From Ptychodera flava (lineage: Eukaryota > Hemichordata > Enteropneusta > Ptychoderidae): a stretch of DNA of 64,000 nt. Positions 54,979-64,000 of the stretch are shown piece by piece. Location: positions 18,736,244-18,800,243 of the forward strand of contig NW_027248278.1 of NCBI RefSeq assembly GCF_041260155.1, given 5' to 3'. The notes under the pieces were generated by a model, which was not told the origin of the DNA, did not search any database, and worked only from the letters and a program-made list of their open reading frames with translations. The stretch's first letter is position 1. Each line of letters opens with the position of its first letter. A program made the position numbers and the translations under genes.

Positions 54979-55384
54979 CTGCAAGTAACGAACAATATTT
55001 AAACTTTCAACTCCTTTAACGCTTAAATAAACACTCATTCAACCCAACGAAGGTTCTTTCCACAGTCATGCAAATGTCTCATATCTGATCGCATGACGTT
55101 TTGCAATTTTCGACACTATGATTTTTTATTTGGGTCAATAGACATAGGTCTAAATGGGGACCTAAAATCGATATCCTGAGTCTGATATGGACCAATGATT
55201 TTATACATGCGGCCGCCCAGCCCTACAGCTTATCTAAACATGTAATTTCTTTAGCTGCAGTACAGTAGCTCGAGGTTGTGGCTGGGATTTGTGTCGGCCT
55301 TATTGTGTTATGGGCACGTCACTAGCCGAACACGGATGCATAAAATAAACACTGCAGTGACTGCATAAACTGATAGGATCGTTG

Positions 55385-55543
55385 CTGGCTGCAAAGTTAT
55401 AGCTCTACGGTGAGGCGGTCGGTTATTTTGGGGGTTAACGACCTCGCTCACCAGTAGTTGGTTTTGCTACTGGTGAGCGAGGTCGCAAGCAAAACCAAAA
55501 ATCACCGACCGCCTCACCGGAGAGCTACAAGTTTGCAGCTGGG
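55385..55543. repeat. 159-bp nested palindrome
   Basis: An outer arm (GGCTGCAAAGTTATAGCTCT and AGAGCTACAAGTTTGCAGCT), a middle arm (CGGTGAGGCGGTCGGT and ACCGACCGCCTCACCG) and an inner arm (CGACCTCGCTCACCAGTAG and its complement) fold on one centre near 55464. It lies about 40 bp beyond the donor of zinc-finger gene exon 1. It is probably a small fold-back element. Confidence 0.82.
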
Positions 55544-55584
55544 ACTTCTGCATACTCATGAAGAGCCTATAATATGAACAATAC

Positions 55585-55699
55585 CTTGAACGCTGAGCAG
55601 AGCCTCACACGAGCATACCGGTGATTCGGGTAAATCACGGGCGATCTTCATGCAGTCAGGAACAATGCTGCTACTGTCCACCATTCCACTGGATTCCAT
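55585..55699 (-). CDS. Zinc-finger gene exon 1
   Basis: The ATG at 55699-55697 opens MESSGMVDSSSIVPDCMKIA and the exon ends SPVCSCEALLSVQ at CAAG|GTATTG, phase 1. No known domain (KRAB, BTB, SCAN) is recognised. Support is the clean frame and the phase match to exon 2. Confidence 0.6.
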
Positions 55700-56904
55700 C
55701 TTTGAATGTCAAATATCTGTGATATACGAACACTTCATAGAAACACAGTCACGATGACTGTGATAGAAATGCTTGTGTAGAGGCCTCATCCACACTGCTC
55801 CGCTGCAAATTGTTTGAGAATATAATAACCATGAACCTTTGACCTACAGCTGCGTTACTCGACATCACTGAGGGCGCCCTGCGTAAAATTCCCCTTTTGT
55901 GCGACCATAGAACACATGCAAGAGCAAAGGCTCTGTAAGGGGCCGTTCTTCAATGGAAATGCATGTAACACCACTTTTGTTGCTATTTCGCACAAACACA
56001 GACTATTTGTATGCTCTTCATAAGAGTTCCTGGTGCGGTGATGAGCAACAGGAAGATCTCGCTCGCTTGTAAAACTACGTGTCATCACAGAGTAACATAA
56101 CAGAGTCACAACGCTTGCATGCCTTTTGTTCCATGGTCGTCTCGGTAGACTATTGGCTTTTCATATTAAAATGAGCTCCAAAGGTGTTAAACTTTTTGGA
56201 GGCTTTGTTTGTGGTTGATAATTACACGAGATTATGCGAAAAATACGACGAGATGGCATCGTACTGCCAGTCGCGTAGCAACCATAGTTACTTTGTGAGC
56301 TCTCAGGCCAGAAACACTGCTTCACGCCAATCAAAACATAACACGGCAGCAGTTTCATAAATATCTTTCCTTGACGCATGTGTAAAAGAGGGTATGACTG
56401 ACCGTAAACCATTGAGTAAAACCAGACAGTATCGATAAAAGACTTTCAAAATTGGTTCAAACACACTCATTATATATTCATAAAAATATGAGAGGAATTT
56501 TTAAAACGGTAAACTCATTTTCCTGAAGCTCAAAACACTCCCGTTTTCGCCAGCACGTCAATTCTGCTCAGCACCACACGACAACAACAACACAAACTTT
56601 GCCGAACATACTTTCGCTTAACAATTGGCGAAAATCCGAAAATTACCGAAGGATTCATGGTCGGCACTCTTCGGAAAAGAGAGGCGAGAGCAACTTGAGG
56701 CGAGGCGAACATGGATGGGTTACGTAACCGCTTCACGCCTTAAACAATACCCGTTGCCAATGATCACTACACACATACAAGCTGTGTTGACAAAAAGAAT
56801 ACTCAAAATTTCAGCATGACAAACAGATTAAGGTCAGACACGGAAGTTGATATACAGAAGCAGAATAATGATAAACTTGCCACAAGTTACAGCTTATGTC
56901 CCTT

Positions 56905-57225
56905 TAACATAATATAATGAAAGACTGTGATCAGATCGTATATGATAGCGCGAAGATTATTCAGTGAGCAAGGTATAATGAATATTTCTCTAGTCTTTGC
57001 TCCTTCACTTTTAGCTTTGCACTCGAAATGGGAAATAAAAACAATGGGAACTTCTCAGAAGTTTATCTATAATCTCTATTTCTACGATACTCATTCAGCA
57101 CTGAGAACATTCCTTCATTGTATTCCAGTGCATAATAGCTGGTTTTCCTGAAAGGACAATAATGGCAGTTTGTGCAAGTCATGAATGTTTTGACAACATT
57201 TGAAATTCACCCTAAACCCGGAGTC
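56905..57225 (+). repeat. Direct duplication, copy 2 (empty site)
   Basis: Matches 47283-47880 without the MITE C insert: CCTTCATTGTATTCCAGTGC here against a filled site there. It begins about 1.2 kb upstream of the zinc-finger gene. Confidence 0.82.
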
Positions 57226-57736
57226 AATGTAAAAATACATAGTGTCTATATACATGTATATCTTTCACACCGATCAGAAACTATTTAGTTCCATATTCAA
57301 ATAATTTTAATTGAGCTCTGATTGTTCATTCCGTCGGTGTTCTTAAAGGAGCATAGATGTAGGAAATGGAATGAAATAAATAGAATAAATCGTGTGTTAC
57401 ATACCACGCTTGAGGGCGTGTGCATCTTCTACGTACAAGGATAACGACCTCGAATTTGTCACTTCATGCTGTTTTGTTCTTACAATAGACAGTAGAGGGG
57501 GAACTATCAGATGGTTTTACCAGTTTCATTATTTTTTGAAAGTTAAAGCTACAAGTTTATCTAGTCGACGGTATTAATGACTTCAAAATATATGAAAATT
57601 TTGTTGATATAATGATGAAAACCAAGCAACAATTTAAATTCTACTGGGAAATAGGAAATAAGCTTGCTTGAGATCAAGAGATATATAACATATAACTCTC
57701 GGGCGTCAATTTTTATAGTCGCGTTCTTTTATCGTA

Positions 57737-58064
57737 ACACATACATACATACATACATACATACATACATACATACATACATACATACATACATACATAC
57801 ATACATACATACATACATACATACATACATACATACATACATACATACATACATACATAGTGCATACATACATACATACATACATACATACATACATACA
57901 TACATACATACATACATACATACATACATACATACATACATACATACGTGCATACATACGTGCATACATACGTGCATACATACATACATACATACATACA
58001 TACATACATACATACATACATACATACATACATACATACATACATACATACATACATACATACA

Positions 58065-58095
<31 letters not shown>

Positions 58096-58216
58096 GTACA
58101 TACATACATACATACATACATACATACATACATACATACATACATACATACATACATACAATGTACATACATACGTACATACATACATACATACATACAT
58201 ACGTACATACGTACAT
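57737..58216. repeat. 480-bp (CATA)n array with variant blocks
   Basis: Nearly pure CATA repeats, with an AGTG break near 57859 and three CGTG variants near 57947-57973. Both strands give MYVC- or HTYI-repeat frames of up to 214 codons, which are not genes. Confidence 0.97.
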
Positions 58217-58319
58217 ATATATGTGCGTACGTGCCTGTGTGCATGCGTGGGCGCATTCTGTGCTGTCGCTAAGCCTGTGTCACATGTATGAGGAAAATTA
58301 ACTTTGTGATTTTCAAAAA

Positions 58320-58430
58320 AGTTAAAGGATGAAACCTTAACTTCCTCCAAGAGCTTCAGAGTTCATCCGTTGGTAAAATATTGTAAAAATGACGAATATA
58401 TGTCTCCCAGACGCATTCTACCGTTCCCTA
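58320..58430 (+). mobile_element. MITE A fragment after the CATA array
   Basis: Phrases CTTCCTCCAAGAGCTTCAGAG, ATTGTAAAAATGACG and CCAGACGCATTCTACC match the inner-to-right part of inverted MITE A. The rest is missing. Confidence 0.5.
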
Positions 58431-58835
58431 TGTACTTCATTAAAAACAATATTGCACGTACACATGATATAGGACTGAAACCAACGTCACATTTTAACAA
58501 CCAGTTCGACAAAGGCAGACGGAATTGTGATTAATGGAAAAGAACAGTTTTTACTATATGACACACTCCACAAACCGTGTGATATTATAATCAGCTTAAT
58601 ATAACAATCTTAGCTAATTGTGCTCGACAGGTAATTTAAAGAACAATAGCTCACAGCGCCCTCGGACAGGCACTATAAATAATCATTACCGCCAATTTTG
58701 AATCCACACTTTCCATCTGCGCCACACATAAACGGTAAGAATTGTCATACCATATATCTTTTGTAACTTTCTAATTTACTCAGCTTCTAAAGTACCTTCA
58801 GCATTAATGCCTTGTCTGTATTTTCCTTTTGTAGA

Positions 58836-58890
58836 CATCTTCAACCTGATGAGTCCTACTTTAGGACGAAACGTTGGATCGAAACAACCA
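58836..58890 (+). ncRNA. Candidate hammerhead ribozyme core
   Basis: CTGATGA (58846-58852) is followed by GTCC (58853-58856), a 7-base loop, GGAC (58864-58867) and GAAA (58868-58871): the complete conserved core with its stem II. The flanks CAAC (58842-58845) and GTTG (58873-58876) can pair. Stem III would be minimal (ACGU), as described for hammerheads in Penelope-like elements and retrozymes. No full element is recognised around it, and activity is not shown. Confidence 0.5.
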
Positions 58891-58948
58891 ACAGAATAAA
58901 CAGAAAATATACAACCAGGTCAGTGACGTGTGCAAATTTATTCATCCG

Positions 58949-59003
<55 letters not shown>

Positions 59004-59030
59004 ATTATATATATATATATATATATATTA
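58949..59030. repeat. (TA)n microsatellite
   Basis: Imperfect TA repeats directly downstream of the ribozyme-like core. Confidence 0.93.
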
Positions 59031-59099
59031 TGAATTATTTATGCAAAGCCACATATATTGCCTATTTATATCACCCCTTAACATCCCAATAGACATATT

Positions 59100-62000
59100 C
59101 AACATGTATGATAGAATACCTATCCACTAGGTATGATTATAGTCAGTTTATCATAGCCGTAGATCGATTTATGTAAAATTAATATCAAATTACATGAACA
59201 AAACTCATTTTATCACATCTACATGGTAGCAAGTGTTATCTTTGAATAATGTGATACATAGCTTATGCCTATGACACCAGTAATCCGCTAAAGTGTGCGT
59301 ATTTATTGCTGGATTGCCAGTAGCTCAGTGAAGTAATCGAGATCGCCCGAGAAAAGATCTGCTCAGTCTGTGTACGTGTTCGAAGTAAATCTGAGAAGCA
59401 GCCCACATTGCATCATAAGGCAATAAGTACTTAGGCCGATGCGTGTCCCGAGATATCACTATCTCTGATATGAATAAAGAAACGGGCCCAAAACAATTTT
59501 TTATAGCTGTGATAAACATTATTTCAAGCATGACTGAAAATCAAACTTTCTCACCCAAAGGATGTACGACAAATTTTCAAATCCACAGTCAAAGTTGCAG
59601 GGATCATCTCAAGTTCACAGGCATCAATAAGCCATCTTTTCTAAAATTTATGCTTTGACGCCCTCAGCCTTCAAATAGTCAAGATGAAGTTGTTAAAAGT
59701 AGAGCAAAAGTTGAATTATTAAGTCAGTTTTTATCGCTGAGAAGTAAAAAGGAAGGCATTATATGTTTTACTTCTCACTGAAATGAAGAGAACTTAGTCC
59801 ACTAAATAACAGTCGCTACTTTAAATAAGACCCAGCGATTCATGTGGAACAAAGGCATTTCAGGCTTCAGAACACTGGCGGCAATACCGATGTGTGATAC
59901 TGAATCAGTGTGTCATTCAAAACAGGTATCTGTCCCTTGTGAAAGCGGGTAAAGACTTAAACAGGCTAATTGCAAGTCCAGCAGATATTTAAATGACAGC
60001 AAATTTCATGATAGAATGCCATGTGGATAACTAATAAATCCATTGCCAGTTTGTACAATCACTCTGACCTTCTATATTCCATAAACCGGCCCTCCTAAAC
60101 TTAGATTGAAGCCCGACTAGTGTCACTATGCAAGAGATAATGGTGTCATCAACACACTTGATACATATTTCCTTCAACGTACACGAAACATCTCCAGTTA
60201 AAGGAGCGGTTGCGGAGTTAGAAAATACCAAACAGCTGTGAGTTACACCGCAGAAGGGCTTCGATAAACACACTAAATTGATCATTCTATTATATCAGCG
60301 TTGCAGTCACAAATTGAGCGACAGCTCACGCTCACTATGATGAAACAGTGTTTCACCAGTGCTAAAACGGGCCCTTAACTTAGCGTAAAAGCTTAATGCG
60401 GAGACACAGATCTTTTAGATAGCAACAAAATCACAACAAAAACAACAAAAACATTGGAGTTTGAACCAATCAAGTGATTAAATGCATCAGTTCGATGCAG
60501 ATAATTGCAAGAGTATTGAAAACGTGCAGAATGTTGCTTTTACAATCCTTCCTTATTAGAACATTTGGCTTGCAATTTTGGAAAATCAGCGTTGTCACTT
60601 CGTGTCGTCCCTTCCACCGACATGCCATAGCCGACAAATATATATCCTTGCAGCATCAACAACACTCTGTCCTTAGCGCTGGATTTGTGTTTTTTTCAGC
60701 AACAATCGCTCGATATTGGATTCTGTTCTCCATTCTGTCAAGCTAGAACTGCGGTAGAACCAACATTCAAAGCCATAAACACAAACATTGGTATAGTATA
60801 ATAATAAAAACCCCTTTGGCGGCTGGTATATACTCGATTAGGACACAAGTCTCTCAAATAGCGGCTGACACGCTATGGACGTGTGTCATTTTAGGAGATA
60901 TTCTTTAGTAAATCTTGATTTATCAACATCATCATTGTTTCTTACATCCATAAATCGTTAGTCTTTTTTCGTCGGAAAAAGACTTGTAACAACTTAAGTA
61001 TAGATGTTCGCTGCTGGAAGATATTACAACACTTGTGAAACACGCATTGCTTTTTAACAATGTTTTATCGGTCTTTATTTGTATTCAAAATCGCAAACGT
61101 GCACATATTTTGACTACAATATTCAACCTGTATTTATGCTATCTACATCAGAATAAGCCTTTCAATGACACAATGATGCCTTTCCGTTTTTTACTCTCCA
61201 ACATAAGCATGATTTGTATCTGTGTACACCATAAGCGTCGTCTGAGACCTGAGGCAACAGCAGTGTTCAAATAACAGGGAAGAAGATCGTTTTTCTGATT
61301 ATTACACCGATCAGGAAGTTCGCTATTACAAATCTGCCACCGTTTCATGTCCTATGCATTTTTAATTCTGTCTAGACAGGCATCAGACATATCATGAACC
61401 GGATTTCTAGGCGTGTTCTGATTCGGATGTTAGACAAGAAATAACACGTAACCTTGTCGAACGAGGACATGTCACTGTCTTGTAGAAGAATGATATTTTT
61501 CTATCAGGGCCAAATTTTTATAAGAAAGAAAGACATCCGTGTAAATGTTATGGAATCTTGATCGAAATGATACATTTATACTACTAGGAACTCGCAAGGG
61601 AATATTCGTGCATGTTTGCTAACATCTGCCTCCTGGAACATGCTTTGACAGATTACACATGCGGCTAAAGAACAGAAATGTCAAGATAGTAAAGCGAGGA
61701 TTGTATGTAACTCGCTATGAATGTATTTTACTATTGTAGAACATTATTCTGGCAAATGTGGCAAGCACTGCGAAAGTGAAAAGGCGAAACGTCGAGGGAG
61801 CCATTGATTTTCCCCTGAATGTGGAGTCATAATGGGACAATATGGATAACATTACATCATTAAATGCCTCATATATCGAACGTCGCTCGCCCTATACAAT
61901 CAATGCTATCTTGTTGACGTTGTAGCGGGCTGCATAGTCATTTTTCGACTGATTGCGACCCGGGACTACTTTCGACCTAGCAACTTCAGAATTTAAAAAT

Positions 62001-63830
62001 GGCCTTTAAATTGGAATACCGGTCTTCATGATAAACATTCGGAAAACAGCATAAGAGGGATTTAAATGTATCAATTCGCGGAATATATCAAATATATTTG
62101 TTCATTTAAGTCGTTCTATTTTTTTCACTGATTTTATCTATCATGGGAATAAAGCATATCATTGTCATTTGCAAATAAACCTCAAACTTTCGAGAGAAAA
62201 TCATGTAAGAGATGTTTAGAATGAAACATTGTAGCCTAAACAAAAGACTATGTACCTTGGAGGCAGGAGACAATTTGACATACATACCCTTATAACATAT
62301 ACTACGTGACAAAGCCACGATTATAGACAGATAATCGGATTTATATACATGCATTTGCATTTTTCACATTTTCAGGTGTGGACTGCCCTCTACGGCGAAT
62401 AAAGTTCCATTCATTTGAGCCTTAGATGGGGGTCACAACATTGTTTTGCCTCTTTTGAATGACAACGCCAAACCAGCAGCTGGCAGTTTGGTTTTTCTAA
62501 CAATTTTATCCTGCCTTCTCCATCCCATCAACCTCCCTTGTTAAACATAAGTTGGTGGTGGCTTTTTTTGAGACCCACACCTTTGTGGTAGATTAATGTG
62601 TGCCTTTTCTCCAGTGTTTTACTCTTTTGTAACTTTTTCCTCACCAGTTGACCTTTGACGTGTGACGTCCTTCGTTTTGAGTTGTTCTGTTGTTTTTCTC
62701 AATCCCAGGAAATTTGCGAGGAATTTTTAAAAGATTTACACACTTTTCACATCTAATTAAAATGTCAAGGATACTTGGCCTTTCACTCCATGTCATCATT
62801 GTTTGGTGCTTATATATCTTCCACAAACAGAGCAAAATGTCCAAAAGTGGTTAAGTTAAATTCAGGGATATAAATATTATTGTTCCATACCACCATTGTT
62901 TGATTTTGTACTCGTCTTTAGCTTTCACTACGCAGAGGAGGGACGGATGTATCACGTGGGTCTTTTTATTTTTATCTTTGTGTTACACATTTTCACGAAA
63001 ATCCTGAACACAGACGCATAGGGAGAGGTAGAGACAGAAACAGGCACCCACATACACACACGGCCACAGACACGGACACAGACACACGACTAACTGTTTA
63101 TACAAAACCAAAAATATCACTATAGAAGAGCGGGATGATTTCGCCGAGTTTGTTGATCGCTAATTTGTCTGGTACCATAGATTATGATGCTGAATACGAT
63201 GAAGAAAGAGGAATTGGTTATAATCTGTAATCAAAATTCCTTAAATAAAGTGTTGTTCTATTAGTGGGGGTTGTTACCGTCGCTAATTGTTGATTGGCCA
63301 ATCGTTTCTGAAAGCGTCGATCATCATACGCTTAATTTCGAACAGGATGCGTTCCAATTACTGACAAGGCTTATTTACCAATGGCTTTGCATGCAGATCT
63401 TCATATAAACAGAATGGACGTTCGACTCAGTCTCTCACCACAAGGCTAGATTCTGTTTTGGTGGGAATTACGAGGAGGGTTTACGAGACACAAACTTGTG
63501 TGTGTTTTGTCTGTTTTTCTTGACCTTTTTGGCAGGTTTTTTGGTGAATCAAAGGTCGAAGAAATTCCAAGTAGACGTATAGATCTATTGTGTAATGTTG
63601 GCCAAACAAAGTTATGTATGAAGCTGTAACGCATCTCAAAGATTTATCCAAATTCATGTTACCAAGTACAAGGATATCACACGTAATGTATATTGAAAAA
63701 TATCCAATGTCGCTAACAAATGACTGCAATTCCGTTTACACCATTAACACTGGATATCACACACGGGTCACGCTGACCGTTGAAGAATACCCATATTTTG
63801 CCGATTTTTAGGAGCGAACGAGAAAATGTA
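59100..63830. other. Intergenic stretch, no gene seen
   Basis: Scattered short open frames (for example 60031-60285 minus, 60474-60746 plus) resemble no family I know and lack splice partners. A CA-rich tract lies at 63050-63085. Nothing else is supported. Confidence 0.45.
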
Positions 63831-63831
63831 T

Positions 63832-64000
63832 TAAGTTAGAACGCGCCTCGGGGACAGATGTTCGGAGTCTCTAATTGCTACAACTCTCGTCTGATCTATC
63901 ACTCTTTGGGAGCTCATTTTAAAGCTCTTGGAGAAAGAAAAACTTCCACCGTCTTAGTTTCGTTTGAATATCCAAAATTTATATTTCCATAGATCAGACT
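63832..64000 (+). mobile_element. MITE A copy at the window edge
   Basis: TTAAGTTAGAACGCGCCTCGG and the following interior match family A. The element runs off the end of the window. Confidence 0.75.

Larger units (their letters stand above)
49115..55699 (-). pseudogene. C2H2 zinc-finger gene, three exons, frame-broken (gene span)
   Basis: On the minus strand, two short exons (55699-55585 and 54978-54856) lead into a large final exon (51250-49115) with about 19 C2H2 fingers. The phases agree: GTT CAA G|AA TGT and AAA G|GT GCC. Such proteins normally act in the nucleus as sequence-specific DNA binders. The fingers follow C-X2-C-X12-H-X3-H, but linkers are HSN-R-PHE/HG rather than the usual TGEKP. 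The large exon has at least two frame changes in the acidic part (about 51.05 and 50.84 kb), a stop near 50.74 kb, frame changes near 50.69 and 50.64 kb, and a local frame slip with a TGA at about 50.05 kb. Splice sites are intact. I read it as a recently dead gene. Assembly errors are less likely because the neighbouring genes are almost free of them. Confidence 0.75.

Noticed and set aside
55855-56109. 84-codon minus-strand frame upstream of the zinc-finger gene
   Set aside because: No family similarity and no splice phase linking it to the leader exon; more likely promoter or 5' flank.
57664-58350. Long open frames of MYVC and HTYI repeats on both strands
   Set aside because: They are translations of a CATA microsatellite and have no codon structure or splice context.
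60031-60285. 84-codon minus-strand frame
   Set aside because: No recognised motif and no neighbouring exon; length is within chance for this composition.
61785-61800. GGCGAAACGTCG as a second hammerhead core
   Set aside because: The CTGATGA half is missing upstream, so the core is incomplete.
1-64000. CRISPR arrays, operons and bacterial promoters
   Set aside because: The window is intron-rich animal DNA; all tandem arrays are microsatellites or transposon iterons without spacers.

Overview
This is animal nuclear DNA: AT-rich, with short exons separated by long introns that follow GT-AG rules, many microsatellites and a dense population of short inverted-repeat transposons. The codon use, the repeat types and the three gene families fit a marine invertebrate. 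A deuterostome such as a hemichordate or cephalochordate is my guess, but the sequence alone does not settle the taxon.

Layout. (1) 735-24355, plus strand: a 17-exon gene for a membrane-anchored M1 zinc aminopeptidase of about 1,042 residues. All junction phases agree. The one defect is a single missing base in the catalytic exon at about 12064. (2) 27224-27953, minus strand: a decayed paralogue of exon 1 of the same gene, tail-to-tail with it. (3) 28-38 kb: no recognised gene, but several structured mobile elements, including one of 1.2 kb with about 215-bp terminal inverted repeats. (4) 38200-46569, plus strand: a 10-exon SLC1/EAAT-family transporter (531 residues, frame intact) whose usual ion- and substrate-binding motifs are altered. 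(5) 49115-55699, minus strand: a three-exon C2H2 zinc-finger gene of roughly 19 fingers with several frame breaks, hence a probable pseudogene. It lies between two direct copies of a 320-bp segment. (6) 56-64 kb: no recognised gene. It holds a 480-bp CATA array, a hammerhead-ribozyme-like core at 58846-58871 and a truncated MITE at the window edge.

Mobile DNA. Five families of short inverted-repeat elements can be defined by ends and target duplications: family A (about 350 bp, TTAA sites, Kolobok-like; at least ten copies or fragments), family B (about 185 bp, TTAA sites), family C (about 213 bp, 4-bp duplications), a Harbinger-like family (523-542 bp, TWA duplications, internal G-runs), and single larger elements D, E and G. 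Several insertions are nested (D in A, E in A, a Harbinger-like element in A), which gives relative ages.

The three genes do not form a pathway. The aminopeptidase and the transporter are both plasma-membrane proteins acting on peptides or amino acids, but any functional link is speculation.
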